Numbered from the stretch's first letter, positions 1-10,042 are shown. The stretch: DNA of 64,000 bases from Arthrobacter sp. E3 (GCF_017353415.1 NZ_JAFMPX010000001.1:186001-250000); one strand, 5' to 3'. Numbers and translations are program-made. Notes: generated from the sequence alone by a model not told the origin.

Positions 1-154
1 GTACGACTTGGCCGAGTGGGGCTACCCGCCGATCCGCATCGAGACGTCCGCTGGCAAGGCCGACTACGTGGCGTACCAGCGTGGCTTTGCTGCGGAAGCA
101 GCAGTGTTGCGAGAGCGCCTGCGGGTAGCCGTGGACGCCCTCCCCACCCCCTAA
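1..154 (+). CDS. C-terminal fragment of an unrecognised protein
   Basis: An open frame enters from the left edge and stops at 152-154, giving about 50 residues that end in ALPTP. It is rich in Ala, Arg and Glu (AYQRGFAAEAAVLRERL) and probably finishes in a helix. The rest of the gene lies outside the window and I do not recognise the family. Reading-frame codon use resembles the neighbours, which supports real coding. It converges on the sialidase gene, with a palindromic element between them. Confidence 0.55.
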   Translation, partial: YDLAEWGYPPIRIETSAGKADYVAYQRGFAAEAAVLRERLRVAVDALPTP

Positions 155-157
155 TAC

Positions 158-284
158 CGACGCTCCTGCACCTTCCGGGGTCTTTCTCACGACGCTCCTG
201 CCGTTTCCGGCCTTGAACGCGAAACGCTCCCTCAGCAACTGAGGGAGCGTTTGCGATTTCACCCCTAAAACTGCAGGAGCGTCG
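158..284. repeat. Nested palindromic repeat, family 1, copy A
   Basis: The outer arm CGACGCTCCTGC occurs twice on the left (158-169 and 190-201) and its reverse complement once on the right (273-284). Inside lies a perfect 14-bp stem with a CAA loop (222-252) built on AAACGCTCC/GGAGCGTTT. The element sits between two convergent genes, so it may act as a bidirectional terminator. Related copies lie at 19317-19413 and 35010-35130, which shows it is a dispersed family and not a one-off hairpin. Confidence 0.85.
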
Positions 285-296
285 TTGGGGGGAGGC

Positions 297-3200
297 CTAG
301 TGGCGGGCGCCTCGCACGGATGCCCTGCGCACGACTACCAATCCACCCAACAAGACCAGCACTGCGCCAGCCAGACCAAGCGGCACCATGTTGAAGCCGG
401 TGTTCGCCAGATCGCCAGCGGCCGGGGTGTTCGCCAGATCGCCAGCAGCGGTGGTGCTCGCCGAGGTCGAGGCGCTGCTTACCGGCGTGGTGGTTGCAGA
501 CGAGCTGACGGGTGCTTTCACAGTCAGCTGGATACTGATCTCAACCGCTTCACCGCTAACACCCGTGCCCGAGATGACCACTGAGTGCTGGCCAGCCGGA
601 ACATCCGCAGGCACTGTTGCCGTCAGGGAAACCGTCCCATCAGCTGCGACAGTCGCACGGCCAAGAAGCACAGGCTCCGAGTGCAGTGTGAACGTGGCAG
701 TGGTTCCCGGCTTGAAGTTCTCGCCCGTGATGGTCAAGGCCTGGCCCGCCACCAACTCCCCAACGCTTACGGCGCCTATGGCTTTGTCAGCTGCTGGAGT
801 TGTTGTGGGAGTCACTGTCGGAGTCACAGTTGGCTCCGTTGTCGGAGTAGTTGTGGGAGTCACCGTCGGAGTCACAGTTGGCTCCGTTGCCGGAGTTGTT
901 GTGGGAGTCGGAGTAGGTTCCGGAGCCAGAGTTAGTTCCAACGCCGCAGCAGAGGCTTCCGCCGAAACATCCTTGAGGCCGTTCTTTGCTTCGGCCGATA
1001 CCGAAGCGCCGGCAACTTCACCCGCAGTAAGGTCGGCTGCAGTCACAGTGTGCGCGATGGTGCCAGCAGTGCTGGCTCCGACGGCGAGAGCCGCGGCCGC
1101 ACCATCAACGCCAAGCAGCGAAACGCCAGTCAGCGCAACATTGCCGTCATTCTTGGCAGTGACGGGGAACGTGACAATGTCCCCGACGCTGGCGTAGCCG
1201 TCGCTGTCCTTGTCATCCAGGACACCAGTGCCGACCGTCAGTGCCAAGGAGGGCTTGCGGACCAGAACATCCACTTCGCCGCCGTCGATGGTGTATTCCG
1301 CCGAAGTGGCGCCGGTACCTTCTGCAACCCACTTTGTGATGGGTTGGAAGAAGCCATTGGCAATGTCCTCGGCCGTGATGACGCGCTTGGCCGTGGCGCA
1401 GGTGTAGCCGCCGCCGATGGGGATGTCCCGGAACCGGCAGTTGGGTGTCCCTGTGATGTTGAACCCTGCCAGGTCCCCTGCCGTCGGGTAGACGGTGGAG
1501 ACAATGTCTGCCGTGCTCTTCACGACGAAGGTGTACGGCAGCTGCTGACCAACCGTGTAGGGGTTGGCAGCCAAGTCGCGTGAGCCATCAGCGCGCTCAC
1601 CCTTGATAGTGGCACCCACAACGGGGCTTCCTGTGACGGGTCCGTCCATGACGGCGATACCACCGATGTTGATTTCTGCCCCTCCGGCAAATTCATTGCC
1701 TGCGATGGAATTCAAGCCGATGAGCTCCACGTAGCGGCCAGCCTTAGCGCCGTCAATGGCTATGCGCTGCGGCGCGCTGGCAGCGGTAAATGAACCGCTT
1801 GCCACCTTTGAGCCGAAGTCCGTGGGACTTTCGGACACGTAGATCTCGTAGTCCTTGATCTTTCCGTTGGGGCCGTTCTGGGGCTGCGTGTATTCAAACC
1901 CGGTGACTTGGTAGTCCTTGCCCAGATCGAAGACCACTGAGTGGGGGAATTTATCACTGCCGTTCTGCCACTTGGTGTGCCAGAACGAATTGATGTCGCC
2001 ATCAAGCAGGGCAGCTGCCGGGCCGTTGGGTGCGGCTTCGCCGGTCAGTTCCTGGGATGAGACTGATTCAATGCTGAGCTCACGCTGCGGAATCAAGTTC
2101 GCCATGGGCGGCTCTTCACCGCACAATTCATCCGCACACGCCTTGACCACCGGCGCACTGGCAGCTGCAGCTACGGCCTTTTGCCCGTTGTGGGCAATGA
2201 CGGATAGATCCTTGGCTGCTACCTTGTTGGCGGCCACGTCACCAGCTGTCAGCGTGTAGAGCCGAGTGATGGTTTTGGTGGCGGCAACGTCCAGGTCAAA
2301 GTTGGCTTCGCCCGGAACGGCAACGCTTGTCAGCTTGACGTTGCCTGTATTGGCAACACGGCCGGTATAGGTGATGGTGTCACCGACGCTGGCAAAGCCA
2401 CTGCCGTCAACATCGATCACGGGCCCCGCGGTGTACTCCACCGACACTGCCGGCTTGCGCAGCAGCAGGTCTACTTCTGCACCGGTGACGGTGTAGTTCT
2501 GTGTGGTGACTCCAGTTGCATTCGCTTCCCACGTGGTCAGCGGAACAAAGAACCCTTGGGCCAATTCTTCAGCAGTGACTTGATGGCGCGGGGTGGCGCA
2601 ACTGAAGTTGCCTGACACTGCAAGGTTATTCCAGCGACAGTTGCCGGCATTGGTGGCGCCGCCACGGTCGGCAGGCACCAGAGGATCAAAGTTACCTGTC
2701 AGCGGCACCGCGTTGACGACGACGTTACTGAGGCTGTTGACCACAAATGTGTAGGGAACCTTGCTGCCCACAGCGTAGGGACTGGTACCGAGGTCGCGTG
2801 AAGCTTCTGTTGGTGAGCCTTGGATCTCCAACCCAATGATGTTCTGCGTGGCGCCGCCGGTGATGGTCACCGGCACCGTCGCTGTAACGATGTGGCCGCC
2901 CAGTGAAAGCGAAGCTGACAGGCTGATGTTTCCGGCCTTGGCGTAGGCAGGGATGGTCAGCGCAACTGACACAGTCGCGGAAGCGTTTGGCTCAACGTCG
3001 GGAACCACTATGGATCCGAAGGTCCAGCCTGCTTTTGCGGCGAACGATGCAGTTGCTCCGGACAGTACCGCTGAACCATTGTTTTTGACAGTCAGTTGTG
3101 CTGAAACAGTTGTCCCGTTGGCACCTGAAACGGGGGCGGCCGTGAGCGCAGCAGTCATGGAGTTTGCGCAGTCAACACCCAGCCACGCGGCGTCGAACTT

Positions 3201-4514
3201 GCCAAAGGTCATGGTGTTGTTGTCGCCTTCATAGAAGACACCAAACGTGCCATCACTCAGGGCGGTAGCAGTGGAGTAGCTCATGGCACCGGCCTTGAAC
3301 TGCTTTCCGGCGCTCCAGCTGACCCCATCGTTGCAGGAGTAGCGGATCGTGCCGTTCTGGCGGCCAGCACTGGAGTTTGCGTTGGAGAACAAGAGGATCT
3401 TGGCCTCGGCGGAACCCTGCGCGGCGTTGGGGTACATCCGCGTAATGGAGGCATTGTTGACGGGGTCAACCAAGGAGGTGTCAACCGTGACGGGACCGTA
3501 GGTCTGTCCACCGTCTTTGGAGATGGCCACTTTACGTCCACCATTTCCCCCGCTGCTGGCACGTGAATTAAGCATGACATCACCGTTGGAGAGCTCCACG
3601 GTTTTGTTCTCATCCATGCCGGTGCCCGTGAACTCACCGCGTTGCCACGTCTTGCCATGGTCGTCGGAGTAGACGCTGTACGCCTGGTAGGGAACGTTGC
3701 CGTTGGCCTGCTTCACCTTGCCGGTGAACTGCTGGATCAGTCGGCCCTTGTTGGGACCGTACTGCAGTTGGATGCCCTCACCCGAAGCAGCAAATACGCC
3801 GGAAACTCCACCAACATTGTTGGCGTCACCCACCGGCTTGACCACATCGGTGATCAGGGGTCCGTCGAGGCCTGCGTACTGCGAGCCCGCCGCGTAATCC
3901 ACAGGAGGAAGCGTGGGCATATTGCCGGGATCCGTTGACCAGCTCAGGCCCTTGTCCTTGGAGACGGAAACTTCGACGCCGATGATGTTGCGATTGGCGT
4001 CGTCATTGCCAAAGCCGCTTCCCTGGAAGCCCACGTCCTTTGAATACACGTGGAAGTTGAAGACATCTCCGGTGACCTTGTCAACGACGTAGCTGGGGTC
4101 GCTGAAACCGAACTTTTGGTTGCCGTTCTTCGCTTCCTGACCACGGGCAATGTAGGTGGGCGTACCCCAGGTATTGCCACCGTCAATGCTACGGCGCTGC
4201 ACAATTGAATTGGCTGAAGGAGCGTCAGCCCCATCAGGGCGGCCGTCATACGAGGCCAAGACCACACCGCCACCGAGGTCAGCCAGTTCCGGAATCCGAT
4301 AAAAGCGGCCAAGGGATGGGTCAATGGCGTTGTCACCGTTGCGGGCCAGGACCTGCTCCACATAGCTTCCAGCGTCCGCGGCAGATGCCTGCCCTGCCGT
4401 CGCAAGGGAGAAGACCGGCCCCATCATGCTGACAAGCAGCCCCGCGGCAAGCACCCCAGCAGTGACCGCTGTTCGCCCACCCTTGCGGCGGCGAACCGAG
4501 TTCAGATAACTCAT
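297..4514 (-). CDS. Cell-wall-anchored exo-alpha-sialidase, multidomain
   Basis: A 1405-residue secreted sialidase that should release terminal sialic acids from host or environmental glycans. It has a signal peptide (about 1-45) and a catalytic beta-propeller (about 50-450). The propeller carries the arginine motif YRIP (R73), a likely acid/base Asp90, a Tyr413/Glu429 region, and five Asp-boxes (109-116, 185-192, 283-290, 332-339, 393-400). A NEW3-like domain follows (about 455-560), then two copies of a roughly 240-residue module flanking an F5/8C (CBM32-like) domain at about 845-980. Next come a Thr/Pro repeat linker, an Ig-like domain and the sorting signal LANTG, a membrane helix and an RR-rich tail. 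LANTG fits a class E sortase. The start is supported by GAAAGGA upstream. No sialic-acid catabolic genes are adjacent. Confidence 0.93.
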   Translation of the reverse strand: MSYLNSVRRRKGGRTAVTAGVLAAGLLVSMMGPVFSLATAGQASAADAGSYVEQVLARNGDNAIDPSLGRFYRIPELADLGGGVVLASYDGRPDGADAPSANSIVQRRSIDGGNTWGTPTYIARGQEAKNGNQKFGFSDPSYVVDKVTGDVFNFHVYSKDVGFQGSGFGNDDANRNIIGVEVSVSKDKGLSWSTDPGNMPTLPPVDYAAGSQYAGLDGPLITDVVKPVGDANNVGGVSGVFAASGEGIQLQYGPNKGRLIQQFTGKVKQANGNVPYQAYSVYSDDHGKTWQRGEFTGTGMDENKTVELSNGDVMLNSRASSGGNGGRKVAISKDGGQTYGPVTVDTSLVDPVNNASITRMYPNAAQGSAEAKILLFSNANSSAGRQNGTIRYSCNDGVSWSAGKQFKAGAMSYSTATALSDGTFGVFYEGDNNTMTFGKFDAAWLGVDCANSMTAALTAAPVSGANGTTVSAQLTVKNNGSAVLSGATASFAAKAGWTFGSIVVPDVEPNASATVSVALTIPAYAKAGNISLSASLSLGGHIVTATVPVTITGGATQNIIGLEIQGSPTEASRDLGTSPYAVGSKVPYTFVVNSLSNVVVNAVPLTGNFDPLVPADRGGATNAGNCRWNNLAVSGNFSCATPRHQVTAEELAQGFFVPLTTWEANATGVTTQNYTVTGAEVDLLLRKPAVSVEYTAGPVIDVDGSGFASVGDTITYTGRVANTGNVKLTSVAVPGEANFDLDVAATKTITRLYTLTAGDVAANKVAAKDLSVIAHNGQKAVAAAASAPVVKACADELCGEEPPMANLIPQRELSIESVSSQELTGEAAPNGPAAALLDGDINSFWHTKWQNGSDKFPHSVVFDLGKDYQVTGFEYTQPQNGPNGKIKDYEIYVSESPTDFGSKVASGSFTAASAPQRIAIDGAKAGRYVELIGLNSIAGNEFAGGAEINIGGIAVMDGPVTGSPVVGATIKGERADGSRDLAANPYTVGQQLPYTFVVKSTADIVSTVYPTAGDLAGFNITGTPNCRFRDIPIGGGYTCATAKRVITAEDIANGFFQPITKWVAEGTGATSAEYTIDGGEVDVLVRKPSLALTVGTGVLDDKDSDGYASVGDIVTFPVTAKNDGNVALTGVSLLGVDGAAAALAVGASTAGTIAHTVTAADLTAGEVAGASVSAEAKNGLKDVSAEASAAALELTLAPEPTPTPTTTPATEPTVTPTVTPTTTPTTEPTVTPTVTPTTTPAADKAIGAVSVGELVAGQALTITGENFKPGTTATFTLHSEPVLLGRATVAADGTVSLTATVPADVPAGQHSVVISGTGVSGEAVEISIQLTVKAPVSSSATTTPVSSASTSASTTAAGDLANTPAAGDLANTGFNMVPLGLAGAVLVLLGGLVVVRRASVRGARH
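401..450. repeat. 27-bp tandem duplication at the sorting signal
   Basis: TGTTCGCCAGATCGCCAGC recurs 27 bp apart, so the protein end reads AAGDLANTP then AAGDLANTG. Only the second unit is a valid sorting pentapeptide, because the first ends in Pro instead of Gly. Confidence 0.85.
796..911. repeat. 48-bp tandem repeat in the sialidase linker
   Basis: Two full units and a partial third (796-843, 844-891, 892-911) encode the 16-residue unit TEPTVTPTVTPTTTP(T/A). The unit is in frame, so copy number can change without breaking the gene. It is the flexible stalk between the binding modules and the wall anchor. Confidence 0.88.
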
Positions 4515-4976
4515 GTATTCCTTTCAAGTGACCAAGACCGGCCAAAACACCTGCGAACGAACAAAACCGTCCTGAGGACCCCCACTTTCTAGGACATAGG
4601 ACAACCTACCCCATCCCACAGTGCTATGCATCACATGAATTCGAATGTGGTCCTTTCGGATGAAGATGCCTCCCTTATTACCAAAATGTCGCACAATCAT
4701 GCCCGCTGATGGCAGCGATGCCAATGGCCTTGGACCCGACTGAAGACGCCGTGGCAATATCCCCTCACGGTGCCGCAATGCGCAAAAGTGCCAACCACCC
4801 GGATAAGGGATGCGATGTAGACCACTAAAATTTCCCCGTTTGCAATCACTGCGTAGAATGGGATGGCAAGCTCGCGGAGCGCTTTCCTTATTGATTTTCA
4901 GGCTTACCCCTGGTCTGCAAGACAGCGTAAGACGGCACTTCCGTGGCCATCCCCTTTAACACCAGGAGTTCCTTCG
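4515..4976. other. Intergenic region between divergent sialidase and purS
   Basis: 462 bp with no convincing gene; a leftward 84-codon frame (4524-4778) has no family match or ribosome site and looks accidental. The region must hold promoters for both flanking genes. A TAGAAT hexamer at about 4854-4859 is a possible purS -10 box, but I see no strong -35 partner. I see no riboswitch-like fold. Confidence 0.5.
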
Positions 4977-5228
4977 ATGCCTCGGATCGTTGTCGACGTC
5001 ATGCTCAAGCCCGAAATTCTGGACCCGCAGGGAAAGGCCATTGTTGGCGCACTTCCCCGCCTGGGCTTCACCGCATTCCCTTCTGTCCGTCAGGGCAAGC
5101 GCTTTGAACTTTTCGTCGATGGCGAAGTGACCGAAGAGATTCTGGCTCAGGCCCGCGAGGCCGCAGAAACCATGCTTTCCAACCCCGTCATCGAAGATGT
5201 TGTCAACATTGAAGTTGTGGCGGACTAG
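4977..5228 (+). CDS. purS: Phosphoribosylformylglycinamidine synthase subunit PurS
   Basis: An 83-residue PurS, the small subunit that joins PurQ and PurL to convert FGAR to FGAM in purine synthesis. The sequence [19 protein letters not shown] followed by a KRFEL core strand is typical. The ATG at 4977 is chosen over an in-frame upstream start at 4863 because AGGAG lies at 4964-4968 and the family begins exactly here. purQ follows after 2 bp, so the three subunits are probably translated together. Confidence 0.95.
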   Translation: MPRIVVDVMLKPEILDPQGKAIVGALPRLGFTAFPSVRQGKRFELFVDGEVTEEILAQAREAAETMLSNPVIEDVVNIEVVAD

Positions 5229-5230
5229 TT

Positions 5231-5983
5231 ATGACTGAAACCCCCTTGATTGGCGGTGCCGTCCAAGCACCCGTTGATACACGCCTGGCGGGAGCCCGCA
5301 TCGGCGTCGTGACCTTCCCCGGCACACTCGATGACCGTGACGCTTCACGCGCCGTCCGCCTTTCCGGTGCCACGGCCGTGGACTTGTGGCATGCGGACAC
5401 CGTTTTGGCCGACGTCGACGCCGTGATCATCCCCGGCGGCTTCTCCTACGGCGACTACCTGCGTGCAGGCGCCATCTCCCGCTTTGCACCCCTGATGGCC
5501 AAGATCATCGACGCCGCCAACTCCGATGCCAAGCTGCCTGTTTTGGGTATTTGCAACGGCTTCCAGATCCTGACCGAGGCGCACCTGCTTCCCGGATCCA
5601 TGATCAAGAACGACCACCTGAAGTTCCTGTGCCGTGACCAGGTGCTGCGTGTGGAAAACAACACGACCGCTTGGACCAACGCCTACGCCGCGGGCCAAGA
5701 CATCACCGTTGTGCTCAAGAACCAGGACGGCCAGTACATCGCCGACGAAAAGACCCTTGACGCCCTTGAGGCCGAGGGCCGGGTCGCGTTCCGCTATGTG
5801 GGCCACAACCCCAACGGTTCACGCCGCGACATCGCCGGCATTTCCAACGCCGCTGGCAACGTGGTGGGCCTCATGCCGCACCCCGAGCACGCAGTGGAGA
5901 CCGGCTACGGCCCCGCCCACACCGGCACCGACGGCCTGGGCTTCTTCAACTCAGTTTTGAACACTCTTCTGGGAGACAAATAA
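5231..5983 (+). CDS. purQ: Phosphoribosylformylglycinamidine synthase subunit PurQ
   Basis: A 250-residue class I glutamine amidotransferase that supplies ammonia to PurL. The nucleophile is Cys108 in GICNGFQ, and the His/Glu pair lies in MPHPEH near the C-terminus. The core begins with [15 protein letters not shown] at residue 23, so there is an N-terminal extension of about 20 residues. The start is 2 bp after the purS stop, and the stop TAA directly abuts the purL ATG. Confidence 0.96.
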   Translation: MTETPLIGGAVQAPVDTRLAGARIGVVTFPGTLDDRDASRAVRLSGATAVDLWHADTVLADVDAVIIPGGFSYGDYLRAGAISRFAPLMAKIIDAANSDAKLPVLGICNGFQILTEAHLLPGSMIKNDHLKFLCRDQVLRVENNTTAWTNAYAAGQDITVVLKNQDGQYIADEKTLDALEAEGRVAFRYVGHNPNGSRRDIAGISNAAGNVVGLMPHPEHAVETGYGPAHTGTDGLGFFNSVLNTLLGDK

Positions 5984-8302
5984 ATGAGCGAGATCTCAAC
6001 AGAATCCACGAAAAAGTTCAACATCGACACTGTCGAAAACGCTGCCGCCACCCCCGGGGTTGAGCTGCCGTGGGCCGAGCTTGGTTTGAAGCAAAACGAG
6101 TTCGACGACGTCGTGAAGGTTTTGGGGCGACGTCCCACCGCCGCTGAACTGGCCATGTACTCGGTGATGTGGAGCGAGCACTGCTCCTATAAGTCTTCCA
6201 AGAACCACCTGAGCCAGTTCGGCAAAAAGGTCACCGAGGAAATGAAGAAGGACATGCTGGTGGGCATTGGCGAAAACGCCGGTGTCACCAACCTGGGCGA
6301 CGGCTGGGCCGTGACGTTCAAGATTGAATCCCACAACTCTCCCTCCATGATCGAGCCGTACCAGGGTGCCGCAACCGGCATTGGCGGCATTGTCCGCGAC
6401 ATCATCTCCATGGGCGCACGCCCCGTGGCCGTGATGGATCCGCTGCGCTTCGGTGCCATCGACCACCCGGACACCGCACGCGTCATGCACGGCGCAGTGG
6501 CTGGCATAGGTGGCTACGGCAATTCCCTGGGCCTGCCGAACATCGGCGGCGAAATGGTCTTTGACGCTGTGTACCAGGGCAACCCGCTGGTCAACGCGCT
6601 GGCAGTGGGCGTCATGCGCCACGAGGACATCCGCCTGGCCAACGCTTCCGGCAAGGGCAACAAGGTTGTGCTATTCGGCGCCCGCACCGGTGGCGACGGC
6701 ATTGGCGGGGCCTCGATCCTGTCCTCGGAATCCTTCGATGACACGAAGCCTTCCAAGCGTCCCGCCGTGCAGGTGGGCGACCCCTTCGCCGAGAAAGTGC
6801 TCATCGAGTGCTGTCTGGAACTGTTCAAGGGCTCCCTCGTTGAAGGCATCCAAGACCTCGGCGCGGCAGGTATTTCCTGCGCCACCAGTGAGCTGGCCTC
6901 CAACGGCGACGGCGGCATGGAAGTTGAGCTGACGTCCGTGCTGTTGCGCGACCCCTCCCTGACACCGGGTGAAATCCTGATGTCGGAGTCCCAGGAACGC
7001 ATGATGGCAGTGGTCTCCCCCGCGAATGTGGCAGCCTTTGAGGCCGTCATGGACAAGTGGGCCGTGGAGTACTCCTGGCTCGGCGAAGTCACCGACACGG
7101 GCCGCTTGATCATCAAGTGGGACGGCGCAGTCATTGTCGACGTCGACCCGCGCACCGTGGCTCACGACGGCCCCGTCTATGACCGCCCGTACGCACGCCC
7201 GGACTGGCAGGATGCGTTGCAGGCGGACGTGTTCAACGGCTCCACCGCCGACGCCGGACGCCCCACCACCGTCGATGAGTTGAAGGCCGCCGTGCTGGAA
7301 CTGATCGCCTCCCCCAACATGTGCTCAAAGGACTGGATCACCAACCAGTACGACCGTTACGTGGGCGGCAACACCGCCATGGCCTTCCCCGACGACGCCG
7401 GCGTGATCCGTGTCGACGAGGAAACCGGACTCGGCGTTGCCCTGGCCACCGACGCCAACGGCCGCTACACCTTCTTGGACCCGTACCATGGCGCCCAGCT
7501 GGCCTTGGCCGAGGCCTACCGCAACGTCGCCACGTCCGGAGCCATCCCCATGGCCGTCAGCGACTGCCTGAACTTCGGCTCCCCCGAGGACCCGGACGTC
7601 ATGTGGCAGCTCGCCGAAGCCATCCGCGGGCTCTCCGACGCCTGCATGGTGCTGGGCATCCCTGTCACCGGCGGCAACGTTTCGCTCTACAACCAGACCG
7701 GCAGCACGCCCATCCACCCCACCCCTGTGGTGGCAGTTTTGGGCAAGTTCGACGACGTTGCCCGCCGTACGCCGTCGGGCTGGGCTGAGGACGGGCAGGC
7801 CATTTACCTACTCGGAACCACGGCCGACGACATGGACGGCTCCGAGTGGGCCAACCTGCGCGGACATCTCGGCGGACTTCCGCCGGCCGTGGATCTGGAA
7901 CGCGAGCGGGAACTGGGCCAAATCCTCATCAACGCCTCCCGCGACGGCATGATCGACTCCGCCCACGACCTCTCCGAAGGCGGCCTTGCAGCGGCCCTCG
8001 TTGAGTCGGCGCTGCGCTTCAACACCGGCGCACGCGTTGCCCTGGACGAAGTTGCCGCCCGCGACGGCGTCGACACCTTCACGCTGCTGTTCTCCGAAAC
8101 GCAGGGACGTGCCATCGTGGCCGTGCCACGCAGCGAAGAAGTCCGCTTCAACGACATGTGCACCGCCCGGCGCTTCCCCGTCTCCCGCATCGGCGTTGTG
8201 GACGCCGCAGGCGGAGCCCTCGACCTGCAGGGCCTGTTCAGCGCACCGCTGGAGGAACTCCGTGAAGCACACGAGGGGACACTGCCGAAGTACTTCGGCT
8301 GA
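5984..8302 (+). CDS. purL: Phosphoribosylformylglycinamidine synthase subunit PurL
   Basis: A 772-residue small-type PurL, the ATP-dependent synthetase subunit that works with PurQ and PurS. It shows the AIRS-like duplicated fold: [12 protein letters not shown] near residue 65, the KIESHNSPS nucleotide-binding segment, SESQERMM mid-protein, and [10 protein letters not shown] in the second half. Its length matches the small PurL class that needs PurS. Its ATG follows the purQ stop with no gap, and a rho-independent terminator lies about 30 bp downstream, closing the operon. Confidence 0.97.
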   Translation: MSEISTESTKKFNIDTVENAAATPGVELPWAELGLKQNEFDDVVKVLGRRPTAAELAMYSVMWSEHCSYKSSKNHLSQFGKKVTEEMKKDMLVGIGENAGVTNLGDGWAVTFKIESHNSPSMIEPYQGAATGIGGIVRDIISMGARPVAVMDPLRFGAIDHPDTARVMHGAVAGIGGYGNSLGLPNIGGEMVFDAVYQGNPLVNALAVGVMRHEDIRLANASGKGNKVVLFGARTGGDGIGGASILSSESFDDTKPSKRPAVQVGDPFAEKVLIECCLELFKGSLVEGIQDLGAAGISCATSELASNGDGGMEVELTSVLLRDPSLTPGEILMSESQERMMAVVSPANVAAFEAVMDKWAVEYSWLGEVTDTGRLIIKWDGAVIVDVDPRTVAHDGPVYDRPYARPDWQDALQADVFNGSTADAGRPTTVDELKAAVLELIASPNMCSKDWITNQYDRYVGGNTAMAFPDDAGVIRVDEETGLGVALATDANGRYTFLDPYHGAQLALAEAYRNVATSGAIPMAVSDCLNFGSPEDPDVMWQLAEAIRGLSDACMVLGIPVTGGNVSLYNQTGSTPIHPTPVVAVLGKFDDVARRTPSGWAEDGQAIYLLGTTADDMDGSEWANLRGHLGGLPPAVDLERERELGQILINASRDGMIDSAHDLSEGGLAAALVESALRFNTGARVALDEVAARDGVDTFTLLFSETQGRAIVAVPRSEEVRFNDMCTARRFPVSRIGVVDAAGGALDLQGLFSAPLEELREAHEGTLPKYFG

Positions 8303-8331
8303 GTCCATACGCTGTAAGTCCACACAGAATA

Positions 8332-8372
8332 CCCCGGTCAGCTCATTTCGAAGCCGGCCGGGGTTTCTTTCT
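8332..8372 (+). terminator. Terminator of the purSQL operon
   Basis: The stem CCCCGGTC/GGCCGGGG (7 of 8 paired) is followed by TTTCTTTCT. It sits 29 bp past the purL stop. Confidence 0.8.
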
Positions 8373-8511
8373 GCGCACAGTTCATGGTGTGCTGGACGCC
8401 AGTGCAGATGTGGCGCCCCGTTCGCTACTAACGAAGCGCACAAAGCCCGGCTCTACGTAGCGGGTGGGGTCTGCCGCCACGACGCGGCCCGCTCAAGTCA
8501 GCAAACAGGCG

Positions 8512-9081
8512 CTAGAAGCCCCCAGCGAGTGAGCGGGCAGCCTGCTGATAGGAACGCGAGACACCAGCCTGAGTCAGTTTTGTGACAGGGGCGCCCAGCT
8601 TAAAAATCAGTCCGGCCGGCTTACTGAAGGCCAAGAGCCTGAACTGCACACCGCCGTCGGCCGTCATCATCGCGATGAACGCTTCCTCACCCACCGCCGG
8701 ATGCCCAGGCAGCGTCCCGTAACCGAACCCGGCCATGTGAACCTCCGTGCCGTCCGGGCCCGCCTCCGCCTGCGGCTCCATGGCCCACACCACCTCGCAG
8801 GGCACGGGCAGGCGCAGGTTTCCCACACCGAAGCCACTAAGCACATGCGCCCCCACCACGGCTCGCGGCGGTGCCGCCACTCGGAGGCCGGCACGTTTCT
8901 GAATCTCCCAACTCAGGATGCCTTCGGCCAGCGCCGCAAATGCTTCCTCCCCTTGGCCCACGGCGACCGTTTTGTCCACATGACCGAAGCCCTTGGGCCA
9001 CTGGCCCTCTCCGGCACGCTTGTGCGCCACCAACCGGGTGAGCCCCAGGAACGGGTAGTCCAGGCTAGCTTTTCGCGACAT
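8512..9081 (-). CDS. DUF1990 (UPF0548) family protein
   Basis: A 189-residue protein matching the DUF1990 pattern: a G-x-G-x-x-x-F-x-x-A-x-x-x-L-x-x-W helix (GQGEEAFAALAEGILSWEIQ), then VPCEVVW, then FGYGTLPGHPAVGEEAF. The family is widespread in actinobacteria and has no settled function. I chose the ATG at 9081 over an in-frame GTG at 9087 because GGAG lies 5 bp before it. The start overlaps the end of the YjbR-like gene by 17 bp, so the three leftward genes from 10032 to 8512 look like one transcript. Confidence 0.82.
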   Translation of the reverse strand: MSRKASLDYPFLGLTRLVAHKRAGEGQWPKGFGHVDKTVAVGQGEEAFAALAEGILSWEIQKRAGLRVAAPPRAVVGAHVLSGFGVGNLRLPVPCEVVWAMEPQAEAGPDGTEVHMAGFGYGTLPGHPAVGEEAFIAMMTADGGVQFRLLAFSKPAGLIFKLGAPVTKLTQAGVSRSYQQAARSLAGGF

Positions 9082-9466
9082 ATGCACTCCATTTCAAGGC
9101 TTGTTGCAGTTTCTTTGGTAGTCCGGCAACCACCAGATCATAGGAGTCTTCCATCATTTCCAACACCATTCGTTCCTCCACCCCCGAGGTGTCCACGGTG
9201 TTCCAATGACGTTTGTTCAAGTGGTAGCCACCGGTAATTCCTGGATTCGCGGCACGCAAGGCCGGAGCCAGTTCGGGGTCGCACTTGTAGCTGATGCAGA
9301 GTGGCCGCCCGTCAAGGTCGCTCAGGGCAAAAACCTTTCCCGGACGGTCGCCGCCTCCGGGCGCCTTAACCTTGAAGACGCTCGTTTCGGGCCCAAAAGG
9401 GAAGTCTTCGTAGGCGCCGGGCATGGAAAGTGCTGCGGCCCGCAGTTTTTCGCCAGTAGCGCTCAT
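9065..9466 (-). CDS. MmcQ/YjbR family protein (DUF419)
   Basis: A 133-residue member of the small MmcQ/YjbR family, which folds like a CyaY/double-wing DNA-binding domain and has no defined reaction. Visible family features are PGAYEDFPFGPETSVFKV, then KVFAL, LCISYKCDPELA, and the Y-x-L-N-K-x-H-W segment GGYHLNKRHWNTV. It overlaps the upstream reductase by 4 bp (ATGA) and the downstream DUF1990 gene by 17 bp, which implies translational coupling. Confidence 0.88.
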   Translation of the reverse strand: MSATGEKLRAAALSMPGAYEDFPFGPETSVFKVKAPGGGDRPGKVFALSDLDGRPLCISYKCDPELAPALRAANPGITGGYHLNKRHWNTVDTSGVEERMVLEMMEDSYDLVVAGLPKKLQQALKWSAYVAKS

Positions 9467-10032
9467 GCCTTGCTCCCTGGGTTCAGAACCTCATAGGAGA
9501 GCACTGCAAATTGTCCCTGCTGGCTTGCGCTTTGCAGTTTGAGCCGGTCGGCCCCCACATTCCGTGGCAACAGTGGCGCACCCGCGGCGAGCGTGGCTGG
9601 GGCAAAAGTGATGACAAGTTCATCGAGTGCGCCGCAGTCCAGGAACTGTCCGGCCAGGTCCCCTCCGCCCACCACCCAAACGTTCCGCGAACCAGCCACC
9701 GCTCTGAGATCACCCAGAACCGCGGCCACGTCGCCGTTGACGAAGCGCACGTCCGCACCTTCCGGTATGGGCAAGGGGCGGCTGGAAAAGACGTAGGTGG
9801 GCCGTGAACCGTAAAATTGCTGCCACCTTTGGGGTTCAGCCAAAAGGTTCTCAGCCTGCAGCACCCATTCATACGTGGCGGAGCCCTCCACGAAGACGCC
9901 CACACCGTTCATGAACTCCGCCATGTCCGGTCCACCGATATCTTCAACAGCAAAGAGCCAATCCAGCGAGCGCTCTTCATCCGCCAGAAAGCCGTTGAGC
10001 GTAGCTGCCGTGTAGTACACAAATCGCGTCAT
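9463..10032 (-). CDS. Dihydrofolate reductase family protein (RibD C-terminal-like)
   Basis: A 189-residue NADPH-dependent reductase-like protein of the RibD C-terminal/DHFR superfamily. Supporting segments are the N-terminal strand RFVYYTAATLNGFLADEE, GVFVEGSATYEW, the nucleotide-binding strand NVWVVGGGDLAGQFL, and ELVITFAPATLAAGAPL. The substrate cannot be told from sequence; such stand-alone proteins are often annotated only at family level. It is the first gene of a tightly overlapped leftward trio. Confidence 0.87.
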   Translation of the reverse strand: MTRFVYYTAATLNGFLADEERSLDWLFAVEDIGGPDMAEFMNGVGVFVEGSATYEWVLQAENLLAEPQRWQQFYGSRPTYVFSSRPLPIPEGADVRFVNGDVAAVLGDLRAVAGSRNVWVVGGGDLAGQFLDCGALDELVITFAPATLAAGAPLLPRNVGADRLKLQSASQQGQFAVLSYEVLNPGSKA

Positions 10033-10042
10033 GGGCTCAACG

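Noticed and set aside
158-284. Copy A as a plain terminator
   Set aside because: Its arms recur at two other distant sites with the same nested plan, so it belongs to a repeat family even if it also terminates transcription.
796-911. Possible CRISPR-like repeats
   Set aside because: The 48-bp units are contiguous, in frame and encode a Thr/Pro stalk; there are no spacers and no cas genes.
4524-4778. A leftward 84-codon frame upstream of the sialidase
   Set aside because: No ribosome site, no domain, and it overlaps the sialidase promoter region.
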